DNA of 64,000 bases from Selaginella moellendorffii (GCF_000143415.4 NW_003314268.1:2795442-2859441); one strand, 5' to 3'; positions 44,601 to 55,932 are shown, numbered from the stretch's first letter. Numbers and translations are program-made. Notes: a model not told the origin generated them from the sequence alone.

Positions 44601-45698
44601 GGCTAAGGAATGAAGTTCCTGGTTCAAAATGTTGAAATTGAACTGTTTAAGGTGGTGTGGCTTGGTCGTGATGACTAAGTGGGAAGAGCACCTAAGGGAA
44701 ATAAACTATGTCCGTGAGATGGCATAGTGAGTCCGAGGAAAGTAGTCTCTATAAAGGACCCATGGGAGGGTCACGAAGTTGGGCCGTGGATAGAGCCCAT
44801 AGCAGAAGATGCTAAAGAGACGTACTAGGGGTGAACATCCTCCGGACTTGGCAAAGAAGAGTCTTTGCTATGGAACCGAAACAATACCTCAAGGAGGGAG
44901 GTAGAGATTCGATGTTGCTTGGTGCAACAAACAATGGATAGGAGCAAAAGATGAGTGGCCAAGATAGGGCCGTGGAATCCCTTGGGGGGAATCCAAGTGA
45001 CAAAGTTAGGCGAGGAACACTAATGTGTTGGACGCTAACAAGTTGCGGGAAAGGAAGTGTGTTTCCAAGGAGGGATTCCGAAATGCTCCGGTTTGGCGAA
45101 AGTGGAAGCTCCAAGGGAGGGAGCGGTAAGGTAGCCAAATGATAGGGCCATGAACAGCCCTAGCACAAAGTATGATAACTAGAACTTTGGCACGAAATAG
45201 AAGAGAGGATGATGGTGCCCTCGAGTAAAGAACTTCCTAGGATGGGAAGTGGAGTTGCACAAAAGGTGCAAGGCAAGGTGTCGGAGACACCTAGGAAATT
45301 AACTCCAAGAAGTCAAAATTCAAAATTCCAAAGTGCAAAGGTTATATCGATGGAAATTGAAACTACTCGAGAAGGAGTAGTGGGATTGACTTAGAGAAGG
45401 GTCTCTAAGAGGTTTAGCGAGAACTAAACCAATAAAAGGAGAGAACCACTATATGTGGTCCAATCAGTCTCTAAGTTGGAGAGACTACCCTCCTTAGAGG
45501 ATATGCAAAAGGCATGGTGAGCCTTCAATGTCCAACCATTGACGAATATGGAGAAGGCATGGTGAGCCTTCAATGTCACACCATTGACAAATATTGGCTA
45601 CGCGCCAAGGATGGAAATGGTAACACATGCGGGTGTTACTTTATAAAATGGTTCACCGTTCGATGAGGACATCGAACTTCGTCTATGGGTGGTGGAGT
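41607..45698 (+). mobile_element. Internal region of the young element, apparently non-coding
   Basis: About 4.1 kb with many stops in all frames and no gag, protease, RT or integrase motifs on either strand. The longest frames are under 100 codons and of unlikely composition. A G run lies at about 42401-42411. The last about 1.75 kb matches 32842-34523. A purine-rich tract (tgggtggtggag) precedes the 3' LTR. Confidence 0.8.
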
Positions 45699-47464
45699 TG
45701 TGAGACACAAAATCCCTAGGCCCCAAAGTGGAGCCGGAAGGGCGCCACATGGTAGTGGCCGAAGCGAGAGCCAAACGAGCGTAACACGTTTGGACCAAAA
45801 GCTCCGACTTGAAAAGTCAAGAGCAGGAGTGGAACTCCCAACGAAGTGCTCGAGGAACGAGCATGAAGCGGGCAAACGGCGAGGCTCCAAAAAAGGACCC
45901 AAAAGGACCAACACATGACACGTGGGAGTGTCCGAGATGGAGTCCGAAGTGGAGTCCGAGGTGGACCCGAGTTGGAGTCCGAAGTGGAGTCCGAGATGGA
46001 CCCGAGATGGACCCGAAATGGAGTCCAAGATGGAGTCCGAGATGGACCCGAGATGGACCCGAGATGGAGTCCGAGATGGAGTCCGAGATGGACCCGAGAT
46101 GGAGTCCGAGATGGAGTCCGAGATGGACCCGAGATGGACCCGAAATGGAGTCCGAGATGGAGTCCGAGATGGACCCGAAATGGAGTCCGAGATGGAGTCC
46201 GAGATGGACCCGAGATGGAGTCCGAGATGGAGTCCGAGATGGACCCGAGATGGACCCGAGATGGACCCGAGATGGAGTCCGAGATGGAGTCCGAGATGGA
46301 GTCCGAGATGGAGTCCGAAGTCGAGACCGAGACCGGGACCGAGACCGAGACCGAGATCGGGACCGAGACTGAGACCGAGGCCGAGGCCGAGACCGAGCCC
46401 GAGCCCGAGTCCGAGTCCAAATCCGAATCCGAGTCCGAGTCCGAGTCCGAGTCCGAGTCCGGAGCCTGAGAGGGTGAAAGCCCAAAGCGTTCGTCTCCCA
46501 GACCCTGGGGGGTTTGGTGAGCTCCAAAAGTATAGTAGGGGGAGGACTGCAGTGGAGCCAGTTTGGCCAGGAAAGGCCAGTTTGGCCCAGGAAGGCCGGA
46601 CCCAGTGTTGGGTGATGAGCTGCCCACTGGGAAGTCCAAGACTAGAGTGAACACGGACCGACAAGCGGGGTAGCTTGGTGAAGTGTTCAAGAGCCGGCTC
46701 TAGTTCCCCCGGGAGATCGACTGGCCGATGCTCCCAGTCCAAGTGTGGGTGGCACTACCTACTTGGATACCAGGCGTGGCTCAACGGAACCTCGCTCTAA
46801 GCCCATGGCTAGAGCACCCAAGGGTAGAAGGCGGGGAGAGTACCCAGGTGGCTCGCGTAAGGCCACGGTGTTCCGAAATGTTGTCCCAAAGGCCCAGACT
46901 GTGGAAAGGAAGAGGAGTAGTCCTCTGGGGTAGTGACCAAGGACACAGTCGTGTGGTGAGGAAGTTCTAGAGGACCGTGGGACTTAGTGGTCGGGCCTGT
47001 GGGCCTCGATCCAGTGGCAGTGTTGGCAAACACGGCCAGAGGCAGAAAGGGACTTAGGGGGGACTAACAGAGGGACATTGGGGAAGGTTGTTCCCCGTGT
47101 CGGTGGGCATCCTAAGGATGCTAAGGAGTGGATCTGAGATGACCACTCACGGATGGTTGGCCCAGTCTTGGAGAGCCAAGACTGTGATGCAAGTGGTATT
47201 GGACTACAGTGTGGCAAAGGTGATTGGGCATGGCCTTAGCGTAACGGGCTGCCATATCGGTGGTACCTTTGAGTGTCGGTCATGGGATCGGACACGTAGA
47301 GCACTTGGACCAGGTGCCAGTGTTGAGTGGCATGGATGCCATTCCTGGGGCTAGCAAGCCCCAAGTCCTGAATTGGACTTATGGAGGTTGTGAATGAGAC
47401 TCCTCCAAGTGGTCAAAGGTGTGGTTAAGTGACTAAAGTAGAATGGAAAATTTAGTCGCTTACA
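45699..47464 (+). repeat. 3' LTR of the young non-autonomous element
   Basis: 1766 bp. It matches 39819-41591 with a handful of substitutions and a net 7-nt difference, explained mainly by minisatellite unit gain and loss. It abuts the target duplication CCTGG at 47465. Confidence 0.9.
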
Positions 47465-49031
47465 CCTGGTAAAGACAATATTGTTCCGGATGCGTTGAGT
47501 CGTCAAGCTCAACTCCGGGCAATATCGGCAATAAATTCAGACTGGTTGGAGGACGTTCGAGCTTCGTATGGAAGTGATCCATTGGCGAAGGCAATTTTAT
47601 GCCGTGCGGGGTTGTTGAAACAAAGCCCTGGTAGCGAAGCAGCAAAAGTTGCTAGTCGCACTAATGCAAAGCTTCATTTCTCAGTCCGGGATGGGCTTAT
47701 ATTCTATAAGCAAGGAAGGTTGTATCTTCCCTCTAAGGATCTTCAACAGTTATTTCTGCGGGAACATCATGATGTTCCAGCAGCGGGACATGGTGGACAG
47801 CGAAAGAGTCTGGCTTCTTTGAAAAAGGGATTTTTCTGGTCTGGTATGGAAGGTGATCTAGCGGACTATGTCCGTTCCTGCCCTATATGCCAGCAATGTA
47901 AGCGCAAAGCTGAGAAGCAGGCTGGAAAGTTAGAGTGCATTCCAGCACCGGCATGGCCATTTCAAAGTGTGACACTTGATTTCGTCACTTGCTTGCCGAA
48001 GTCTAAGGGCTATGATACTTTGATGGTGGTTGTGGATCGGTTATCGAAGATTGCACACTTCATTCCAACTGTGGGAACAGTGAATGTGAAACAAGCAGCA
48101 AAGCTCTTTTTCCATGAAGTAGTGCGAGTTCGTGGTCTTCCTGAAGAGATGATCTCGGATAGAGATTCGAGGTTTACGGGGAAGTTTTGGGGCACACTAT
48201 TCCAGTTTTTCAGTACCAAGTTGAAGTTTAGTACAGCTTATCATCCTCAAACTGATGGGCAGACCAAACGCGTGAATGCTCAAGTTGAGGATTATCTGCG
48301 GTACTATGTTGCGGCGGACCAACACGACTGGGTTGAGCATTTGGATACAGCAGAAATATGTTATAACAACACATTTCACAGCGCTATAGGCTGTTCTCCA
48401 TGGGAGATGCTGCAAGGGAAGGCTCGTGGGGTTCCTCAACAGATCGTTGTACCGAAACCAATGACCGAAGTGTTGGTCCCAGCCGTTGAGACTTATGCGG
48501 AGCAGCTACGCCAAGGTTGGTCTAGAGCTACTGAGGCGATGAGCAAAGCTCAGGGTAGGTATCGACGTGATAAGGATCAACATCGTCGGGATGTATCCTA
48601 TCAAGTGGGAGATCAAGTGTGGCTGTCTTCCCGGAACTTGAACTTGAACTTCTTTGTCTCGGAAGCTTTTGCCGAGATATGTTGGACCCTATCGGGTGTT
48701 GCGGCGCATTGGTAATGTATCCTATCTGTTGGATCTTCCTGTGGAGATGTCCAGTATTCATAATGTATTTCATGCCAATCTCTTGGCTCCATACACTATG
48801 GATGATGCACATCAAGCGGAGATTCGTCCACCACCAGAAGTTGTGGATGGTGAACCTGAATATGAAGTAAAAGCTATTTTGGGTACACGCTGGCTTAAGC
48901 GTGCCAAACGTCGAGAGTATCTAGTTAAGTGGAAAGGTTACCCATCTTGTGAATCAACTTGGGAGCCTCTTAGTAATCTTACACATGCTCGTGAGCTTGT
49001 CACGGAGTATAAGAATCGTAATAAAGATTAG
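47465..49031 (+). pseudogene. Chromovirus integrase with C-terminal chromodomain, frame-broken
   Basis: Picks up the host frame ('KDNIVPDALSRQAQ'). The HHCC zinc domain is intact ('HGGQRKSLASLKKGFFW', 'SCPICQQCK'). The core has Asp in 'VTLDFVTCLPKS' and 'SDRDSRFTGKFW', but the third catalytic residue, expected Glu in 'TDGQTERVN', is Lys (AAA, about 48269). A one-base shift near 48650 separates the 'WLSSRNL' segment from 'LLPRYVGPYRVLRR'. The chromodomain ('REYLVKWKGYPSCESTWEPL') ends at 49031. Chromodomains of this class steer insertion to marked chromatin. Confidence 0.9.
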
Positions 49032-49633
49032 CTTTTGTAAATCTTGTAATCAATCTTGCAAATTAATAAAGTAATATATTTCTATAAATCAAAATGTCGT
49101 TTCTCTCGTTCATTCGTACTTGGGTCAGTTTTGGCAGGCTGACTTCAGCACTTTGGTGCATGGGTCCAATCCATAACCATGGGGATAACTATTATAGACT
49201 GATCACAAGTCCCCGCCTCTCTCTCAATGACTCATTTTTGAAAAGGGGCGTGGTCGTGTAAACAACTTAATCTGCCAGTTTGTAATAGTTGTCTAAATCT
49301 TCCCGACGGGGTTGATTTCTTGCTCAAGGGCAGTTGGGCCTCTGGCCTTCTCCCTATGCGGGCAGGGATGTATCATTCCTTTGTAAGCCGAGTGGTACTC
49401 GGAGCAGCAAGGGTGGCTAACTCTATTAGTCATTTCCTTGTTGGTGACGGCCGGAGGGTGTCTGAGTCTTAACGTCTTTGGACGTAGAGGAGAGGTTGTT
49501 CCATAACTCATTTAAGTCGGTGTGTTTCCCACATAGTGTGCTTTCCGTTAACTTTCGGAGTTGTTTCCTTGACGGTTTGCTAGACTCGGGTATACATCGA
49601 CGAGGACGTCGATCTTCCCCAAGGGGGGGAGAG
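49032..49633 (+). mobile_element. Chromovirus 3' untranslated region and polypurine tract
   Basis: Non-coding DNA after the integrase stop. The polypurine tract 'aaggggggga' 'gag' lies directly before the 3' LTR start at 49634. Confidence 0.8.
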
Positions 49634-50557
49634 TGTCGCAAATGTGACTTTAGGTATCGAAAGATACTTGTCGATAAGTCCTTATGGGCACTCTTTCCTT
49701 ACTGCCATGATGGCAGGAGGTCGGTACTGCTGGTTCCCTTTATTGGCCCCTCTTGTCCAAGTGTTAATAAACTGGACTTAGCATCTGTACTTGGCCGGAT
49801 GAGCATAAGAAAGGAATTCCTAAGTGTCTATTTAGCCAAACATACTTGGCCTGGCTTGTTAGTTCTCTTTTGCTCTGTCTTGCATTGGCTTGGCAAGAAC
49901 CCTCGCGTATTGAGACTAATCCCTTAATATCGCCGAATGATAGCTTACCGTGTCTGCCAAACACCCTCGTTATCACGCCCTTTGTGTTGGTCTTATTTCG
50001 GTCCCAAATGCTATTTATGGAAAGTGTCTAGATGAGCTCATTTGGCATATCTATGGAATGTAGAGATCAGCCTGAACACAATGGTGTTCGTCCCATGTCC
50101 AAATTGACAATCTAAGGACATTCCATATTTTGTAAGTTTCGAGCTTGTACTAGAGACTAACTCCTGGTACTAAGGGAGGCTTGGGGTGAAAGCCCAAAGC
50201 GTGTGTTCCTCAAGGGGGGGGGGGGGGGGTATGGGAGGTTCCAAATGTATAGTAGGGATAGTGGTTGAAATGCATGTCCGACCACCTGAGACATTAGTTT
50301 GGCTTCCGTTGGGCTGTGTCGCTCCTTGTTCTGCGTCTGGCTTGGGTCTAAGCCCAAGCTCCATGCTGCTCTAGTCGGTGGAGTACCCTCCTTCTCGTGT
50401 TAGGCCACCGGTATGCCAAAATTGTGCCAGACTCTTTCTGACACCATTTTGCGTGCAGGTGCTGGATACGGGGAGCTGGTGCTTGTGGGATTGTACCGAA
50501 CCCTCGTTTCGTAGCGCAACGGGCTTGAAGTTCAGCTCCAAATTCAGGTGCGCTACA
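49634..50557 (+). repeat. Chromovirus 3' LTR
   Basis: 924 bp from TGTCGCAAATG to CGCTACA. It includes the motif 'GTGAAAGCCCAAAGCG' at about 50187, followed by a G run of about 16 and 'gtatagtagggatagtgg'. The run length differs between copies. The target duplication CTTGG follows. Confidence 0.85.
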
Positions 50558-50562
50558 CTTGG

Positions 50563-51674
50563 GGCAACATTTCGAAACATCGTGGCCTTATGCAAGCCTT
50601 GTGGGTACTCTCCCTGCCTTCCACCTTTGGGTACTCTAGCCGTGGGCTTAGAGCAAGGTTCTGTTGAGCCACACCAGGTATCCAAGTAGGTAGTGCCACC
50701 CACACATGGACTGGGAGCATCGGCCAGTCGATCTCCCGGGGGAACTAGAGCCAGCTCTTGAACACTTCACCAAGCTACCCCGCTTGTTAGTCCGTGTTCA
50801 CTCTAGTCTTGGACTTCCTAGTGGGCAGCTCATCACCCAACACTGGGTATAGCCTTCCTGGGCCAAACTGGCCTTTCCTGGCCAAATTGGCTCCACTACA
50901 ATCTTCCCCTTTACTATACTTTTGGAGCTCACCAAACCCCCTAGGGTTTGGGAGATGAACGCTTTGGGCTTTCACCCTTTCAGACTTGAACTCGGACTCA
51001 GACTCGGCCTCGGCCTCGGTCTCGGTCTCGGTCTCGGTCCCGATCTCGGTGTCAGTCTCGGTCTCGGTCTCGGTCTCGGTCCCAGTCTCAGTCCCGGTTT
51101 CAGTCTCGGTCCCGGTCTTAGTCTCGACCTCGGACTCCATCTCGGGTCCTTCTCAGACTCCATCTCAGATTCCATCTTGGATCCATCTCGGACTCCATCT
51201 CAGACTCCATCTCGGTCCATTTCGGACTCCATCTTGGGTCCATCTCGGACTCCATCTCGGGTCCATCTCGGATCCATCTCGGACTCCATCTCGGACTCCG
51301 TCTCGGTCCATCTCGAACTCCATCTTGGACTCCGTCTCGGTCCATCTCGGACTCCATCTTGGACTCCGTCTCGGTCCATCTCGGACTCCGTCTCTGTCCA
51401 TCTCGGACTCCATCTCAGACTCCATCTCGGGTCCGTCTCGGACACTTCCACGTATCATGTGTTGGTCCTTTTGGGTCCCTTTTTAGAGCCTCACTTATTG
51501 CTCGCTTCGTGCTCATTCCTCGAGCACTTTGTTGGGAGTTCCACTCCTGCTCTCAACCTTTCAAGTTAGAGCTTTTAGTCCAAACGTGTTACGCTCGTTT
51601 GACTTTCGCTTCGGCCACTACCACGTGGCGCCCTTCTGGCTCCACTTTAGGGCCTAGGGATTTTGTGTCTCACA
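50563..51674 (-). mobile_element. Reverse solo LTR no. 1, right part
   Basis: Continues 35061-35607 in reverse orientation ('ggcaacatttcgaaacatcg' is the mirror of the LTR text at 41000-41015). It passes through the reversed GA minisatellite (about 50995-51450) and ends GTGTCTCACA at 51674. The combined length is about 1.66 kb. Confidence 0.75.
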
Positions 51675-52174
51675 CTAAGATGGAGACTGAGATGGAATCT
51701 GAGATGGAACCAAGACCGAGACCGAGACTGAGTCCAAGTCCGAAATCGGGACCGAGACCGAGTCCAAGTCTGAGTTCAAGTCCGAGTTCAAGTCCGAATA
51801 CTAATACAGGGAGAGTGTGGGGGTTTGAGCTCAGTGGAACCAATTTGGCCAGGAAATGCCAGTTTGACTTAGGAAGGCTGTACCCAGGTGTTAGGTGATG
51901 AATTGACCACTGGGAAGTCCAAAACTAGAGTGAATATGGACTAACAAGTGGGGTAGCTTGGTGAAGTGTTTAAGAGCTAGTTCTAGTTCCCCCGGGAGAT
52001 CGAATAGTCCCAGTCTAAGCATGGGTGGCACTACCTACTTGGATACCTGGCGTGGCTCAATAGAACCTCGCTTTAAGCCCATGGGTAGAGCACCCAAAGG
52101 CTAAAGGCGAGGAGAGTACCCATGAGGCTCGCATAAGGCTACAGTGTTCCGAATCGTTGTCCCAAAGTCCCAGA
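51675..52174 (+). mobile_element. Old non-autonomous element 3' LTR, segment 2 of 3
   Basis: Direct-orientation LTR text resumes in the minisatellite ('taagatggagactgagatgg'). It continues through the 'ggtagcttggtgaagtgtt' region and stops at '..gtcccaaagtcccaga', where solo LTR no. 2 is inserted. Confidence 0.7.
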
Positions 52175-53757
52175 TATAAGCGACTAAATTTTCCATTCTA
52201 CTTTAGTCACTTAACCACACCTCTGACCACTTGGAGGAGTCTCATTCACAACCTTCTTAAGTCCAATTCAGGACTTGGGACTTGCTAGTCCCGAGAATGG
52301 CATCCATGCCACTCAACCTTTGCACTTGGTCTAAGTGCTCCACGTGTCCAGTCCCAAGACCGACAACCAAAGGTACCACTGACATATCGGCCTGTTATGC
52401 TAAGGCCATGCCCATTCACCTTTGCCGCACTGATGGACCAATACCACTTGCATCACAATCCTGTCTCTCCAAGACTGGGCCGTCCGTTCACGAGTGGTCA
52501 TCCCAGATCCACTCCTTAGCATCCTTAGGATGTCCACAGACATGGGGAATAACCTTCCCCAACATCCCTTTGTCAGTTCCTGCCAAGTCCCTTTTTCGTC
52601 CATGGCCATGTTCACCAACACTGCCACTAGATCAAGGCCCGCAAGCCCGGCCACTAAGTCCCATTGTCCTCTGGGACTTCCTCACCATGTGACCATATCC
52701 GTAGTCACTACACTAGAGGATTGCTCCTCTTCCTTTCCCCCATTTGGGACTTCGGGATAACATTTCAGAACACCGTGGCCCTACGCAAGCCCCGTGGGTA
52801 CTCTCCCCACCTTCCGCCTTTAGGTGCTCTAGCCATGGGCTTAGAGCAAGGTTCCGTTGAGCCACACCAAGTATCCAAGTAGGTAGTGCCACCCACACTT
52901 GGACTGGGAGCATCGGCCAGTTGATCTCCCAGGGGAACTAGAGCCAGCTCTTGAACACTTCACTAAGCTACCCCACTTGTCAGTCCATGTTCACTCTAGT
53001 CTTGGACTTCCCAATGGCAGCTCATCACCCAACACTGGGTCCGGCCTTCCTGGGCCAAACTGGCCTTTCCTGGCCAAACTGGCTCCACTACAGTCCTCCC
53101 CCTTACTATACTTTTGGAGCTCACCAAACCCCCTAGGGTCTGGGAGACGAACGCTTTGGGCTTTCACCCTCTCAGGCTCGGACTCGGACTCGGACTCGGA
53201 CTCGGACTCGGCCTCGGTCTTGGTCTCGGTCCCGGCCTCGGTCCTGGTCTCGGCCCCGATCTTGGTCTCAACTTCGGACTCCATCTCGGGTCCATCTCGG
53301 GTCCATCTCGGACTCCATCTCGGACTCCATCTCGGGTCCATCTCGGACTCCACCTCAGACTCCATCTCGGGTCCATCTCGGACTCCATCTCGGACTCCAT
53401 CTCGGGTCCATCTCGGGTCCATCTCGGACTCCGTCTCGGGTCCGTCTCGGACTCAATCTCGGATCCATCTCGGATCCATCTCGGGTCCACCTCGGACTCC
53501 ACCTCGGACTCCATCTCGGGGTCCTTCTTGGACACTTCCATGTGTCATGCATTGGTCCTTTTGGGTCCCTTTTTGGAGCCTTGCTTATTGCTCGCTTCGT
53601 GCTCATTTCTCGAGCACTTCGTTCACTCCCACTCTCGACCTTTTCAAGTCAAAGCTTTTAGTCCAAACGTGTTACGTTCGTTTGGCTTTCGCTTCGGCCA
53701 CTACCACGTGGTGCCCTTCCGGCTCCACTTTGGGGCCTAGGGATTTTGTGTCTCACA
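52175..53757 (-). mobile_element. Reverse solo LTR no. 2
   Basis: 1583 bp, reverse of the young LTR, from TATAAGCGAC (terminal TG changed to TA) to GTGTCTCACA. It is flanked by the perfect 5-bp duplication CCAGA (52170-52174, 53758-53762). The target LTR text runs '..gtcccaaagtcccaga' | 'ccgtggaaaggaagaggagtag' once the insert is removed. Confidence 0.85.
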
Positions 53758-53762
53758 CCAGA

Positions 53763-54318
53763 CCGTGGAAAGGAAGAGGAGTAGTCCTTTGGTGTAGTGA
53801 CAAAGGATACGGTATGTGCTGAAGAAGTCCTAGAGGACCATGGGACTTAGTGGTTGGGCTTATGAGCCTTGATCTAATGGTAGTGTTGGCGAATACGGCC
53901 ATGGTCAAGAAGGGCCTTGGTGGGAACCAAAAAAGGGATATTGGGGAAGGTTATTCCCTATGTCTGCGGGCATCCTAAAGATGCTAAGGAGTGGATCTAA
54001 GATGATCACTCATGGATGGAGGGCCCAGTCTTTGAGAGATGGGACTGAGATGCAGGTGGTGTTAGACCACCGGTATGACCAATGTGAAGGGGCATGGCCT
54101 TAGCGTAACAGGCTGATATGTCAGTGGTACCTTGGGGTGTCGATCATGGGATCAAACACGTTGAGCACTTGGACCAGGTGCAAAGGTCGAGTGGCATAGA
54201 TGCCATTTTCAGCCCCAAGTCCTAAACTGGATTTATGAAGGTTGTGATTGAGACTCCTCCAAGTGGTCGGAGGTGTGGTTAAATAACTAAAGTAGAATAA
54301 AAAAATTAGTCACTCACA
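53763..54318 (+). mobile_element. Old non-autonomous element 3' LTR, segment 3 of 3
   Basis: Continues the direct LTR ('gtggaaaggaagaggagtag') to its degenerate end 'ttagtcactcaca', which corresponds to 'ttagtcgcttaca' of the young LTR. Confidence 0.75.
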
Positions 54319-54916
54319 CACCCCCACCCACCCCCACCCCCCTTTCTTGAGGAACACATGCTTTGGGCTTTCACTCTAGACCTCCCTTAGTACTAGGAGT
54401 TAGTCTCTAGGACAAGCTTGAAAGTTACTAAATATGGAATGTTCTTAGTTGCGAATTTGGACACGGGACGAACACCATTGTGTTCAAGTCAATCTCTACA
54501 TTTCGTAAAGATGCCAAATGAGCAAATCTAGACACTTTCCATAAATAACATTTAGGATTGAAATGACAAAAACCATAATAGCAAGGGTGTTTGGCAGACA
54601 CAGTAAGTTATCATCTAGCGATATTAAGGGACTAGTCTCAATACACAATGGTTCTTGCCAAGCCAGTGCAAAACAGAGCAAAAGATAACTAAAAAACTAG
54701 GCCAAGTATACTTAGCCAAATAGACACTTAAGAATTCCATTTTTATGCTCATCCAGCCAAGTACAAATGTTAAGTCCAATTTACTAACACTTGGACAATA
54801 AGGGCTAATAAAGGGAACTAGTAGTACTGACCTCCTGCCATCATGGCAGTAAGGAGAGAGTGTCCATAAAGACTGGCAATAGGTAACTTTTGATACCCAA
54901 AGTCACATTTGTGACA
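54319..54916 (-). mobile_element. Chromovirus-type LTR remnant, reverse, right part
   Basis: The reverse complement matches the chromovirus LTR from the C/A-rich run ('ggtgggggtgg' equivalent), through the 'ctttgggctttcac' mirror motif, to the LTR start ('aaagtcacatttgtgaca'). It pairs with 32567-32841. About 150 bp of LTR between the two parts is missing. Confidence 0.75.
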
Positions 54917-55249
54917 GTCAAACACCACAGAATCAATAAAAAAAAACATACCAACTAGGCAATGACAATAGCAATGGATCAATAAGCTTCATTATAAATC
55001 TGCCTCAACATTGCTAAGGTTTTGCAAAATCTCTAAGTTGAGGTAAAGTGTACCCTTTCCTGTTCCTCTAAGAAAATTATGAATTTCATACTTTTTCTAA
55101 AATGATTCTCTCTCCTCCTCATAAATTCAGTACTGCCATTTTGAGAGTTAATAACAAGCTTGGGAGGTTAACTTATCTCATCTTCCTCACGAACTTATCT
55201 CATTTTCCTCATGAATGCCCCTAGTGAATTTTTCCATTAGAGTTTCCAG

Positions 55250-55573
55250 TCATTCAAGCCTTTCTAGAATGTGTTTTGACACAACAGGATCTACAGCTGG
55301 AACAGAATCTACAACAATAGCTTGGTGATGAATTCTTTTTGTAAAGGGAACAAATTGAAATTTCCTATTACACAACTTGCAATGAAAGCATAGTTGCTTT
55401 GATTTTGGATTCATTGAATCATATCTTGATCCTAAGAAAAAAACATTTAATATTAATGATTTTTAATGATAAAAACCATCATTACCTCCTTTTATCTTGC
55501 ATTGCTTGCAAGTAACTTGGCCTGCTTTTGATTTACAAAGAGCAACTGCTTTCAATCTATCATCAACCACCAT
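55250..55573 (-). CDS. Small two-exon Cys-rich protein, probable zinc ribbon
   Basis: Exon 1 (55573-55486) and exon 2 (55431-55250) join across a 54-nt GT-AG intron to an 89-aa frame starting MVVDDRLKAVAL. It has two Cys clusters: C-x8-C-x2-C in the first exon (CKSKAGQVTCKQC), and C-x2-C-x2-C (CFHCKLC) then 'NRKFQF' in the second. This suggests one or two zinc sites. I do not recognise the family. The clean splice and uninterrupted frame argue for a real or recently active gene, possibly the 3' part of a longer one; upstream codons stay open for some way ('KKYSFDLSIDYNCQH'). Confidence 0.5.
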
Positions 55574-55932
55574 CTTTGTCCTATGTTGACAATTATAGTC
55601 AATAGAAAGGTCAAATGAATATTTCTTGTACAAAACTCACAATAAAAAGTATAGAACCCTGCTTTGGGGCTTCATTTTAAGTCCTGGTATATGGGATAAG
55701 CTAGCAAACCTATTCCCACTCTCATTCGAAAAAAGGGAAATACACACAAATGTCTATAGAATCTAGTGTTAGTAATTTTAACTCTCACAATCTTTTTTCC
55801 CAGGGTTTAAGGGCTAGGAAATGCAATAACTATCCTATTGTATAGCATAACTAAATCACACAAGAGAATGAAAGAGAGGATAGTGATCATGAGTTGGAGA
55901 TAAATGCAATGACAAAGGGTATAACAAATTAA

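Larger units (their letters stand above)
39819..47464 (+). mobile_element. Young non-autonomous LTR retrotransposon (LARD-like), 7.6 kb
   Basis: Bounded by TG...CA and flanked by the target duplication CCTGG (39814-39818 and 47465-47469). Removing it restores the RNase H to integrase join of the host element. The LTRs (39819-41591 and 45699-47464) are nearly identical, differing mainly in minisatellite copy number, so the insertion is recent. The 4.1-kb interior has no gag or pol. A primer-binding site for initiator tRNA-Met type and a purine-rich tract are present. It must rely on proteins from another element. Confidence 0.9.
35608..50557 (+). mobile_element. Ty3/gypsy chromovirus, inactive, carrying a nested insertion
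   Basis: The element runs from TGTCGCAAATG to CGCTACA and is flanked by the 5-bp target duplication CTTGG (35603-35607 and 50558-50562). It holds gag, protease, reverse transcriptase, RNase H, integrase and a C-terminal chromodomain, which places it in the chromovirus clade. It is split between RNase H and integrase by a 7.6-kb non-autonomous element (39819-47464). It sits inside the reverse solo LTR no. 1. Several coding breaks are listed under its parts. Confidence 0.9.

Noticed and set aside
40045-46465. Possible CRISPR-like array from regular repeats
   Set aside because: Units are contiguous 11-12 nt repeats without unique spacers, inside plant LTRs.
45636-46742. 368-codon minus-strand frame and its overlapping plus-strand frames
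   Set aside because: Same minisatellite in the 3' LTR. No protein-like composition beyond the repeat.
50787-53822. Repetitive open frames in 50.8-53.8 kb on both strands
   Set aside because: Reversed copies of the LTR minisatellite in the two solo LTRs.
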